From: Myxococcales bacterium
Lineage (GTDB): Bacteria; Myxococcota_A; Polyangia; Polyangiales; Houyiibacteriaceae
Assembly: GCA_020351445.1 (NCBI GenBank)
Contig: CP070713.1
Span: 2,015,412 to 2,055,363, forward strand
Direction of reading: 5' to 3'
Length of the DNA: 39,952 nt
Part shown: positions 1-6,998 of the stretch, one piece after another
Layout of the letters: each line of letters starts with the position of its first letter
Position numbering within the stretch: the first letter of the stretch is position 1
Notes under the pieces: generated by a model
What the model was told of the DNA's origin: nothing
The model's input: the letters and a program-made list of their open reading frames with translations, nothing else
Databases searched by the model: none
Program-made: the position numbers and the translations under genes

Positions 1-1
1 C

Positions 2-208
2 GGCGCCAACGAGACTAGCGGACTGCGGGCCTCGAATGAAGCCCCGGCCTTATCCTATTTCGGCAAGACCACTCATCACTCCGGCTCCAAAGAAAGGCTC
101 TACGGAGAGGTTCTCCAGCAGATTGCCCGTCTGGCGACTTCACCCTATGCGTCGCAGGGAATTGTCGACTTCTCGACGGCTCCGGAGGGCAGCGCTCTAT
201 CCGGCTGA
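2..208 (+). CDS. C-terminal end of an unrecognised protein (5' end outside window)
   Basis: This frame is open from the left edge and gives 68 residues before TGA at 206-208. Its composition looks protein-like (readable stretches are HHSGSKERLYGEV and QQIARLATSPYASQGIVDF) and lacks the Arg/Ser/Pro-rich look of shadow frames in this GC-rich DNA. I do not recognise the family. The last residues (about EGSALSG) are encoded by the complement of a tRNA-Arg-like 5' half, so the reading frame ends inside tRNA-derived sequence. That is what is expected if a gene end was joined to a tRNA gene by integration or deletion. It could still be a chance open frame, since only 68 codons are visible. Confidence 0.4.
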   Translation, partial: GANETSGLRASNEAPALSYFGKTTHHSGSKERLYGEVLQQIARLATSPYASQGIVDFSTAPEGSALSG

Positions 209-219
209 GCTACGCGTCC
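180..219 (-). pseudogene. 5' half of a tRNA-Arg (CCG-like), 3' half missing
   Basis: Read on the minus strand from 219, the sequence has a 7-nt acceptor strand (GGACGCG), TA, a D arm (GCTC, loop AGCCGGATA, GAGC), G, the anticodon 5' strand CTGCC and the loop CTCCGGA, which reads as anticodon CCG. After one further G the tRNA pattern stops: the expected GGCAG strand, T arm and matching 3' acceptor strand are absent from the following 180 nt to the window edge. It is therefore a truncated or interrupted tRNA. An intron in the anticodon loop is possible, but I found no convincing group I core, and an apparent coding frame runs antisense through the break. A truncated attachment-site remnant is more likely. 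Confidence 0.6.
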
Positions 220-445
220 TAATTAATTTTGTCCCGGTTTTTCCGAGAGAAACTCTCTATCGTGTGGCTACTCTTATTCCGCAGATCCCCTAGTGGCTAC
301 TCTTTTCTCAGCCACTGTGTTCGGGCTTCCTCGGCTCCTTATTGGGCTGAGCGGTCAACCGTGTCAATCGGGGCGGCGTGCCCGCTCTCACAGTTCGATC
401 TCGCGCTCTAGCTCCGCAGTCGCCAATCGGGTTCGGCGCTCGGGT
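209..445. other. Gene-poor interval between convergent features
   Basis: No convincing gene is seen here; the open frames have atypical composition. The interval starts AT-rich (about 220-235), which would lie just upstream of the tRNA fragment on the minus strand. It holds a short hairpin (GAGAG, 3-nt loop, CTCTC at 245-257) and a 12-bp direct repeat, GTGGCTACTCTT, at 264-275 and 293-304. Their function is unknown. Confidence 0.4.
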
Positions 446-1972
446 TCAGGCGTCGAAACCGGCGTATGACTTCGACGACGCACGCGTCTTCGAACGTCGT
501 CCCGGGGATCCTTCGGGAGCCGGCGCACAGTCGTCGAGCTCGAGGACACCTCGCCCTGAGAATACCGGATCGACGAACATGGCTCCGGACTTGGGCCCTC
601 CCCAGGTTCCGCAGCGGTGCAAGCTGTCTCCGATCTGAAGAGCTCGCACGACGTTACGGCCGCGGAAATCGAGACGAATCACCCCATCGGGCAGGCCCTC
701 CGCGATCTGGAGCGTGGCCGAGTCCGCGATCGCAGGCTGCTGAAGCGTCATCGAGCCGCCATGGACCACGATGTTGCCCACGCCTACTGCGGTTCGCGAC
801 GCTGCGATCAAGTCCGCGGCCTGCACGGTCACGCCTCCAGAGAAATCGTTCTGGCCTTTCAAAACGATCCGTCCACTGGCGAGACGAAGACCGCCTGGTC
901 CGGTGATATGGACCGGCAAGTCGCCATAAGAGACGCCATCGAACTCAGAAGGAGAGTTCTCGAAGACGCGCACCAGAAGAGCGTCTCCACCATCTAGAAC
1001 CGGCTCGTCGAGCGAGATGCGCCCACGCAAGCGGGCAGCACGTGCGAGTACGGGGCGATATCTCTGTTGGGGGCCCAAGCGCCGCTGGAGGACGCGCCCC
1101 TCTTCGTTCAACGCGAACCAAATCGTGCCGGTACCCACGCCGCCCGCCCTTGCACGGGCATGAGGACGGACCTTCGGCGCGGAGTAGTGCCCTTCCCCGT
1201 TCTTCCTCGAATCGGGGTCGAAGTGAACGGTCGCGCTCGAGTCGATGACGGGTACGGCGATGACTTTCACGGCGTCTTCCTGAAGCGTTCCGCGGCCGTC
1301 GTAGCCATTGGTTGCGGGATCGACCACGGTTGGCGGGCCCACTACGACGAAGACGTGTCCCGTGTCTCTCGGCTTGGGACGGCTCTCATCGGACGGCTTG
1401 GCGTAGCGGCCCATCGCGTAGGCGCCGATGTCGCCTGGCTGCAAGCGATCGAAGCTCGTCACCGGCTCGAAGCCCGTCGCCTTTGCGTGGTCACTGCGAA
1501 GGTACTGCGTCACCACGAACGCTCGCGACCAAGGTCTCCGACTCTCCCGCAACGCGAAGTCCTCGGAATAGACGCGGTTGTGCTCATCCAGTCGTCGCTG
1601 GGACTGCAAGACGGCTTCGTGGAGGGGCGAGACCGTGTTGAGCACGAAGCTGAGCCAGCCGGAGCAGTCCGTCGACGCGAGCGCAGAGTGTGCATCGGTC
1701 GACCCCAGTTGAACCTGCGGCTCACCCAACCGCTTTCTCGGGCCTAGTAGCCTCTGGTGACTATAGCTGTTGCTCGCAGGCGGCCTCCGGACGTCGTCGT
1801 TCAACACCTCGGTCGCCGAAGCAGAAAACCGGAGCATGCTCTCGGATAAATGTGCGGACGAGTCCGTGGCTGCGCGGCGCGATCTCCCGCTCTCGCCCGT
1901 GGTCGGCCCGCGGTGTGCCGTAGCGCACGACGCGACGAAAAGCAGCATCGCAAGACGTGTTCTCGGTAGCAC
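446..1972 (-). CDS. Secreted lipoprotein: Cys/His hydrolase-like domain plus autotransporter-type repeat
   Basis: I chose the GTG at 1972: AGGA lies 8 nt upstream, and it gives a short lipoprotein signal with lipobox VASC, lipidated Cys at residue 16 (508 aa). A TTG seven codons further upstream is possible. A Ser-rich linker follows. Residues about 100-220 hold DCSGWLSF (Cys103), LQPGDIGAY and DTGHVFVVVG (His206), the order seen in NlpC/P60 or CHAP-type cysteine hydrolases, so a cell-wall peptidase or amidase role is plausible but inferred. Residues about 370-480 resemble a passenger-associated transport repeat (FSGGVTVQAADL; then GTWGGPKSGA and FSGRGVLEL), normally found in autotransporter passengers. 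No beta-barrel domain follows. Two Cys flank the C-terminal part and might form a disulfide. The gene stands alone, 219 nt downstream of the SulP gene. Confidence 0.6.
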   Translation of the reverse strand: MLPRTRLAMLLFVASCATAHRGPTTGESGRSRRAATDSSAHLSESMLRFSASATEVLNDDVRRPPASNSYSHQRLLGPRKRLGEPQVQLGSTDAHSALASTDCSGWLSFVLNTVSPLHEAVLQSQRRLDEHNRVYSEDFALRESRRPWSRAFVVTQYLRSDHAKATGFEPVTSFDRLQPGDIGAYAMGRYAKPSDESRPKPRDTGHVFVVVGPPTVVDPATNGYDGRGTLQEDAVKVIAVPVIDSSATVHFDPDSRKNGEGHYSAPKVRPHARARAGGVGTGTIWFALNEEGRVLQRRLGPQQRYRPVLARAARLRGRISLDEPVLDGGDALLVRVFENSPSEFDGVSYGDLPVHITGPGGLRLASGRIVLKGQNDFSGGVTVQAADLIAASRTAVGVGNIVVHGGSMTLQQPAIADSATLQIAEGLPDGVIRLDFRGRNVVRALQIGDSLHRCGTWGGPKSGAMFVDPVFSGRGVLELDDCAPAPEGSPGRRSKTRASSKSYAGFDA

Positions 1973-2191
1973 GACTCGTTTCCTGTTCCCCAACTCGACC
2001 GGGCAAGCACCCGGCAGCTACACAGGCTAATGCGAGTGGCTTGTCGGTGCCAAATCCCTGTACGAACCAAGGGAAATCACTGCACGCTCGTTCCGTCACC
2101 CGGTCGTTGCGGACAAGTCTGGGTCATAGCCAGAACAAAGGCTCAGCCAGGGCGGCGAGCCGCGCGACATAAGAGAGGCCGTTTGTAGTTA

Positions 2192-3826
2192 CTATCTGCC
2201 TCCACCGGGTTGTCGCCGGCGTTTCTGGTCGCGGGGCGTGCGCACTCCGCCAGGGGTCGGTGGAATGACGGAGGTTCGGCGGGCGGCAGCGCGAATCCCG
2301 CCACGCGTGTAGCGACCGATCAAGGAGCGCCATTCCATGACGACTTGTCCGCCGGTCTCCTGGTGCTTCGACTGGAAAGCCGCGATGAAATCGAGGCATG
2401 CGTGGTCGATGAAGTCGAGCTCGTCGAAGTGCATGTGCAGCTCGGAGCCTGGTGGAACTTCTTCGAGGGCCGCCGCCAACATGGGGAGTGCAAGAAAGGT
2501 CGCGGCGCCATGCATGTGCAGCTCGACCTTGCCGTCCCTATCGATGCGCTCGATCTCCAAGTGAGCGAGCGAGTAGAGAAGGCGAATCGTCGAAAGCACG
2601 AGGCCGAGGACGATGCCAGTCAGAAGATCGATGGCGACGATGCCGACGACGGTCGCGACGTAGATGCCGAACACCGGCCAGCCGTACTCCAGCATTTCGC
2701 GAGGTCTCGATACTTGAAGCAGGCGAAGTCCGACGTAGATCAAGATCGCGGCCAGAGCCGACTCGGGCACGAAGGCGAGGAGCCCCGGCGCCAGCATGAC
2801 GAAGAGGAGAATCCAGCTCGCTTGCAGGATCGCGGACCACTTGGTGTGCGCGCCGGCCTCGACGTTGGCGGAGCTCCGGCTGATGACGCCGGTAATTGGA
2901 AGCGATCCCAGGGCGCCACAGATGAGGTTCCCAATGCCCTGAGCGGCTAGCTCGCGATCGTAGTCGGTGCGTCCGCCCTCGCCCTGCGACATACGCGAGA
3001 CGGCGGTGGCGCACAGCAGCGTTTCCGCGCTCGCAACGAAAGCCAGCGCCAGTCCCGAAATCAAAATGTCCGTGTCGAGCAGCTTTTTCAGTGAGCCGGC
3101 GTTGGGCAATGTGATGTATGAGAACAACGACTCGTCGACGACGACGTAATCAATGGGCAGATGCAGGACGGCGGCTGCAATCGACGCGACGAGCACGCCT
3201 GCGAGCGCGCCCGGCAAGTAGCGGACTCTCGCGGGGCGAAACCGATCCCAGAGCACGATCGTCAACAGGGTTGCAACACCGATCGACGCGGCGATGTAGT
3301 GGTAGCGCTCACCACCGGTAGAGAACGCTTTTCCGATGCCCGCGGGGATCTGGTAGAGGTTGTAGAGGACGCTCCCTTCAACGTCGTCGTCGAGCATCAC
3401 GTGAAACTGCTTGATTATGATGATGAGCCCGATCCCAGCGAGCATGCCTCGAATCACCGCTGGCGAAACCGCACGGAAGTAGGTTCCCAACTTGAGAAAG
3501 CCGGCCGTGGCCTGCACCGAACCCGCGATCAGGACGATCACGGCAATGCTCGCAATGCTGAACGGATCCTCGTCGGTGCGATACTTCTCGACCATCTCCA
3601 GCACAAGCACGCTTAGGCCGGCCGATGGCCCTGCGATCACGAGCGGCGCCCCACCCAAGTACCCGGCGACGATGCCACCGACAATCGCGGTGATGAGCCC
3701 CAGCATCGCTGGCATCCCCGACGCACGCGCAATCCCCATCGAAAGGGGAAGCGCGATCAAAAACACCACCACGGAGGGCGGTACATCCTTGATGACGCCC
3801 CTCAGCTTGTTGTTCAGCGAAGCGAT
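2192..3826 (-). CDS. SulP-family inorganic anion transporter with STAS domain
   Basis: An inner-membrane carrier of the SLC26/SulP family, which moves sulfate, bicarbonate or related anions. The N-terminal repeat has VVVFLIALPLSMGIA and GGAPLVIAGPSAGLSVLV, followed by many hydrophobic segments. A cytoplasmic STAS domain lies near the C terminus (HMHGAATFLALPML, then FDELDFIDHACLDFI), ending in a basic Arg/Pro/Gly-rich tail. The family pattern (LRGVIKDVPPSVVVFL) continues upstream of the first GTG at 3772. In that stretch the only candidate starts are ATC at 3824-3826, 6 nt after a strong AAAGGAG, and a CTG further in; a stop lies just upstream. I use ATC, giving 544 aa. Substrate cannot be read from sequence, and there is no carbonic anhydrase gene next to it. 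Confidence 0.85.
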   Translation of the reverse strand: MASLNNKLRGVIKDVPPSVVVFLIALPLSMGIARASGMPAMLGLITAIVGGIVAGYLGGAPLVIAGPSAGLSVLVLEMVEKYRTDEDPFSIASIAVIVLIAGSVQATAGFLKLGTYFRAVSPAVIRGMLAGIGLIIIIKQFHVMLDDDVEGSVLYNLYQIPAGIGKAFSTGGERYHYIAASIGVATLLTIVLWDRFRPARVRYLPGALAGVLVASIAAAVLHLPIDYVVVDESLFSYITLPNAGSLKKLLDTDILISGLALAFVASAETLLCATAVSRMSQGEGGRTDYDRELAAQGIGNLICGALGSLPITGVISRSSANVEAGAHTKWSAILQASWILLFVMLAPGLLAFVPESALAAILIYVGLRLLQVSRPREMLEYGWPVFGIYVATVVGIVAIDLLTGIVLGLVLSTIRLLYSLAHLEIERIDRDGKVELHMHGAATFLALPMLAAALEEVPPGSELHMHFDELDFIDHACLDFIAAFQSKHQETGGQVVMEWRSLIGRYTRGGIRAAARRTSVIPPTPGGVRTPRDQKRRRQPGGGR

Positions 3827-4131
3827 CCCCGACTCCTTTGCGCCTCAGCCCTCCAGTTGTGCGACACAGCTTATCCGTGGCCCGCCCAAAAATCGATGGC
3901 CAAATCGCCGCGTCGGCTGCGGTCATCGACTTCGAAGTCACCAGCCTCCAAGATAACCAAGAAAATACGCGGATTTTCCCGGCTTGCGTGCTGGAGCGAG
4001 CGCGCTCTTTGAGTTCGTATCTTGGGAGCGCCGCTCTTTGGGAATCGACTGCGTCGCGTTCGCAACAGGCCGCGCGGGTTCGATACACGCGAAAGAAAGA
4101 ACAGGCCGCGCGGCCACCAGAAAACCAGCTT
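3827..4131. other. Divergent intergenic region with short repeats
   Basis: No convincing gene is seen between the SulP start (minus) and the toxin-antitoxin operon (plus). AAAGGAG at 3833-3839 (minus sense) is the SulP ribosome binding site. A 6-bp inverted repeat, GAAAAT/ATTTTC with a 6-nt loop, lies near 3960-3977. AACAGGCCGCGCGG occurs twice, at 4064-4077 and 4100-4113, 36 nt apart. Promoters for both directions must lie here, but only the toxin-antitoxin one is recognisable. Confidence 0.45.
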
Positions 4132-4157
4132 GCAAAAGCTAGCGTTTGCTTTAATAT
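4130..4157 (+). promoter_or_regulatory. Toxin-antitoxin promoter with palindromic operator
   Basis: GCAAAAGCT/AGCGTTTGC at 4132-4149 is an 18-bp inverted repeat with one mismatched pair per arm, centred at 4140/4141. It sits between a possible -35 (TTGCAA, 4130-4135) and a possible -10 (TAATAT, 4152-4157) spaced 16 nt apart. This is the usual place for autorepression by a ribbon-helix-helix antitoxin. The predicted transcript start falls within a few bases of the ATG at 4167. Confidence 0.55.
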
Positions 4158-4166
4158 GTGAACACC

Positions 4167-4397
4167 ATGCCCAAGGACCAAGCTCAGCTTGCGGCGCGAA
4201 TCGACGCACGGGTCAAAGAGGCGGTCGAGGAGTATTGCCGCGCTAGGGGCCTCAAGATGAATCGTTTCATCGAGACCGCGCTGTTAGATCGTCTCGAGGA
4301 AATCGAGGATATCGAGGACGTGAAGCGACTCCGGACCGAACCGACGCGCCCACTCAAAAACGTCCTGCGCGACCTGAAGCGCGATGGCCTCCTATAA
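4167..4397 (+). CDS. Antitoxin of a RelE-type toxin-antitoxin pair (ribbon-helix-helix-like)
   Basis: A 76-aa charged protein. The N-terminal part (AARIDARVKEAVEEYC, then GLKMNRFIETALLDRL) fits a ribbon-helix-helix DNA-binding fold. The C-terminal part (KRLRTEPTRPLKNVLRDL) would be the flexible toxin-binding segment. The last 14 nt overlap the toxin gene, the standard coupled layout of type II systems. Two starts are possible: GTG at 4158 and ATG at 4167. I prefer ATG because the predicted -10 ends at 4157, which puts the transcript start almost at the ATG, and no Shine-Dalgarno sequence is present for either. By family knowledge the antitoxin neutralises the toxin and represses its own promoter through the palindrome at 4132-4149. 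Confidence 0.8.
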   Translation: MPKDQAQLAARIDARVKEAVEEYCRARGLKMNRFIETALLDRLEEIEDIEDVKRLRTEPTRPLKNVLRDLKRDGLL

Positions 4398-4644
4398 CGT
4401 CGAGCTCACCCGGACCGCGGAGAAACAGCTCAGACGGATCGCGAAACGGGACCGGAAACGCGTGGTTGAAGCGATTCAGGGTCTGGCTGAGAGGCCTCGA
4501 CCGCGCGGTGCCCGAAAGCTGCAAGGCTACGACGACATCTACCGCATCCGCGTGGGGCAGTATCGCATCGTCTATGAGGTCTTCGAGGATCGCGTGGTGT
4601 TGATCGTCCTCAAGGTTGGCCACCGAAAAGACATCTACAAATAG
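4384..4644 (+). CDS. RelE/ParE-family toxin
   Basis: An 86-aa basic protein with the typical RelE/ParE layout: an N-terminal helical pair (LTRTAEKQLRRIAKRDRKRV), a central RGARKLQGYDDIYRIRVGQY and the closing strand VLKVGHRKDIYK. The 'YRIRxGxYRIVYEV...GHRxxIY' pattern is that of RelE-type mRNA interferases, which cleave mRNA on the ribosome; ParE-type gyrase inhibitors share the fold, so the target is inferred. It overlaps the antitoxin by 14 nt, implying translational coupling and 1:1 production. Length is normal and no frameshift is seen, so the module looks intact. Confidence 0.88.
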   Translation: MASYNVELTRTAEKQLRRIAKRDRKRVVEAIQGLAERPRPRGARKLQGYDDIYRIRVGQYRIVYEVFEDRVVLIVLKVGHRKDIYK

Positions 4645-4672
4645 CCAGCCACGAAACGAGGCGGGAAGTCAG

Positions 4673-5119
4673 TCAGGTGCCCTGCGGGCGCCCGGCACCT
4701 AGGCCGAGGGCACGCTGAACGTCTTGCAGCACGGACGCCTCGATCGACTGCAAGCGCCCATCCGCGGCTGCGGCGATCTCTGCGGCGTTTTTCACGAGCT
4801 CTGCATGCTGGGGTACGCCTTTCACGCGCGCAACGCATTGGAGCGCGAGACGCTTTCCGTCTTCGGGATCAGCGAACATCGCTTCGGTTAGGTCTCCGAA
4901 GATCTTTGCGAGCGCTGCATAATCAATCGAGGCAAAAACATCGGATTTGGAGCGCAATATCCCGAAGAACCGATCGGCTTCCGCCGGGCTGAGCTCTCCG
5001 TCGGCGGCGGCGACGAGAACGAACGCGCCCGACAAGGCGCGCAATAGACCGTCAGAAACGCTGTCGTCGAAACGCTTCCATGCCGCGAGTGCATAGGCAA
5101 CCGACTCTTCCGGAATCAA
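4673..5119 (-). CDS. TerB-like (tellurite-resistance-type) helical protein
   Basis: About 148 aa with two copies of the acidic TerB-type motif: AAADGELSPAEADRF near the middle and AAADGRLQSIEASVL near the C terminus, each followed by a helix. TerB-like domains (also in the DjlA group) are all-helical, metal-binding and usually cytoplasmic; their exact function is often unknown. I chose TTG at 5119 because GAGGAG lies just upstream with good spacing. The frame remains open 17 codons further, to a TTG at 5170 without a ribosome binding site. No other ter genes are nearby, so a tellurite role should not be assumed. Confidence 0.7.
   Translation of the reverse strand: MIPEESVAYALAAWKRFDDSVSDGLLRALSGAFVLVAAADGELSPAEADRFFGILRSKSDVFASIDYAALAKIFGDLTEAMFADPEDGKRLALQCVARVKGVPQHAELVKNAAEIAAAADGRLQSIEASVLQDVQRALGLGAGRPQGT
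4675..4700. terminator. Strong hairpin between convergent toxin and terB genes
   Basis: AGGTGCC (4675-4681) and GGCACCT (4694-4700) form a 7-bp stem around a loop holding the palindrome GGGCGCCC. The hairpin covers the last codons of the TerB-like gene and lies about 30 nt after the toxin stop. It has no T tract, so intrinsic termination is uncertain; it may limit read-through from either side. Confidence 0.3.
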
Positions 5120-5240
5120 CGCTCTCTCCTCAAGGGCTGCAAGCCTAGCCCGATAACGGACGACGGCCAACGGGGGTCGTCGTTTTCTTGGGTCGTCCGG
5201 AGGATTTGATGCGTGGGAAGGTCTCGCAGCCGACGACGGC

Positions 5241-6935
5241 TCAGGGATTCATTTCGTATTCGTCTTTGAGGTCGTGCACTTGCTGCCATACCCGGTGGTA
5301 GCGTGCGTCGTCGGAAATCGGCTTCCGGATCATCTCGAGACAGCAGGCCATCTGCTTGTCGTTGCTCGAAGGCTTCGAGTACAGGTTGAGGGCGTGGCGT
5401 GAGAAATCTCGGACCATGAAATCGAAGATCTGGTCCACCAGGTCGTCTGAGACGTCATAGATGTTGGCGTTTTCCAAGATCAGCTGCCCGTATACAACCA
5501 ATGCGAAGATCTCGCCTCCTGCAAGAAGGAAATCGATATCCCTGCGCTGCGTTTCGTCCGGTGGCGAAGCAAAGAGCATCTTCTTGAAGGCCTCGATCTG
5601 CTCGCGAAACACCCGCAGGTTTGCGGTGTCCCGACTCGAGTACGCGATGTTGTAGTCGTGAAAGCGAATCTTGCTGAGCCCCTTCGTGGGGCCTTGGTCG
5701 AAGAGGAAGTCGTCGTTGGCGGCCTGGTCCTGACGCGCCACCTCGGCATAGTCACCGGGCGCGAAAAAGTAGTTTGCCATGAACTTCACGATGAGCGCGA
5801 TGTTGACGTGTACCGTTCCTTCGAGCTTCGGCAACGCGCGAATGTCCACGGCGGCTTGCTCGAAGTACATGTCTTTTTCGAAGCCCTTGGCCGCAATGAC
5901 ATCCCACAACAGGTTCATGACGTCTTCGCCTTGCGTGGTGACTTTCATCTTCACCATGGGGTTGTAAAGGAGATAGCGGCGGTCTTCGGGTGAAGCGACC
6001 CGCATGTAGTCCGCCGCCCGAAGCGCGAAGAGCTTCATCGCCACCAGGCGCGCGTACGCATCGGTGAACATCTGCTTCACATGCGGGAAGTCGGTGACGT
6101 ACATGTTGTACAGGCGTCGATTGGCCGCGTGGTGGATCGCTTCGTACAGTGCGTGCGTGCACATGCCGATCGAGGCCCACCCAAGGTTGTACTTGCCGAT
6201 GTTGACGGTGTTGAGCGCGCTGTTCCAGGCGTGGTCGCCCTTGGCGATGATGTCGGCTTCGGTGACGGGATAGTCCTGCAGCTCGTACTCGGACACGTAG
6301 TTCTGGCTCGCACACACGTTTTTCACCAAGTGATACCTCTCGTGTTGCGAGTCCACGCCGAAGAACACGTACTCTCCGGAGTCCTCGAACTTGCCGAACG
6401 TAGAGACGATGGCAGCCTTGTTGCCGTTGCCGATGTAATACTTGCCTCCGCGCGCCGTGTACTGCCCATCGCCGTGCGGCGTGAGCGTCATGTCAGTGGA
6501 ATACACATCCGCGCCGTGCTCTTTTTCTGACAACCCGAAGGCGAAGATCCCACCCTGCTCGAGCGCCTCAGCCGCTCGCTCTTTGATGGCTTGGTTGTCG
6601 CTCATCCAGATCGGCCCGAGACCGAGGACCGTCACCTGCCAGGTGTACCAGTACTGGAGCCCGTAGAAACCCAGGATCTCGGCAAACTCGCAGACCCGCC
6701 AGGTGTCCCACCGTGAATCGGCGGCTCCGTAGCCCTGGGGTGTGCACATCGTCGCGAAGATGTGTTCCTCTTTGACGAAATCGAGAAAGTCGGCGTACCA
6801 AACCCGGGCGTGATAGTCGTCCTTGATTCGGCCCTTGCCCTTGCGCTCGAAGAAATCGATCGTCTTGAGCATGACTTCGCGGGACCGTTCGTCGGGATAG
6901 GATCGGCGATGCTCTTTTGGATTGAGGAGGATCAT
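5241..6935 (-). CDS. Acyl-CoA dehydrogenase family protein
   Basis: A 564-aa FAD-dependent acyl-CoA dehydrogenase, which introduces the alpha,beta double bond in acyl-CoA, the first step of beta-oxidation. The middle domain shows FAFGLSEKEHGADVYSTDM and GGKYYIGNGNKAAI, the flavin-contacting region. The helical C-terminal domain includes LVAMKLFALRAADYM and MVKMKVTTQGEDVMNLLWD. It is longer than the usual 380-aa enzymes, with an extra C-terminal helical part (FDFMVRDFSRHALNLY), as in the long FadE-like groups. The start is ATG at 6933-6935; the frame stays open upstream, but that part is the antisense of the next gene. The substrate chain length cannot be read. The beta-oxidation gene at 37891 is a possible partner. 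Confidence 0.85.
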   Translation of the reverse strand: MILLNPKEHRRSYPDERSREVMLKTIDFFERKGKGRIKDDYHARVWYADFLDFVKEEHIFATMCTPQGYGAADSRWDTWRVCEFAEILGFYGLQYWYTWQVTVLGLGPIWMSDNQAIKERAAEALEQGGIFAFGLSEKEHGADVYSTDMTLTPHGDGQYTARGGKYYIGNGNKAAIVSTFGKFEDSGEYVFFGVDSQHERYHLVKNVCASQNYVSEYELQDYPVTEADIIAKGDHAWNSALNTVNIGKYNLGWASIGMCTHALYEAIHHAANRRLYNMYVTDFPHVKQMFTDAYARLVAMKLFALRAADYMRVASPEDRRYLLYNPMVKMKVTTQGEDVMNLLWDVIAAKGFEKDMYFEQAAVDIRALPKLEGTVHVNIALIVKFMANYFFAPGDYAEVARQDQAANDDFLFDQGPTKGLSKIRFHDYNIAYSSRDTANLRVFREQIEAFKKMLFASPPDETQRRDIDFLLAGGEIFALVVYGQLILENANIYDVSDDLVDQIFDFMVRDFSRHALNLYSKPSSNDKQMACCLEMIRKPISDDARYHRVWQQVHDLKDEYEMNP

Positions 6936-6998
6936 AGCTCTGCAGTGATACCACGGACGTAGAGCAAACCATACCGGCTTCCGCCTGAGCTTCGTGGT

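Noticed and set aside
1-180. Group I intron in the tRNA-Arg anticodon loop
   Set aside because: I looked for the P, Q, R and S core elements on the minus strand and found no convincing set; an antisense coding frame crosses the supposed splice site.
4673-5119. Tellurite-resistance operon
   Set aside because: Only a TerB-like gene is present, without terC, terD, terZ or related genes.
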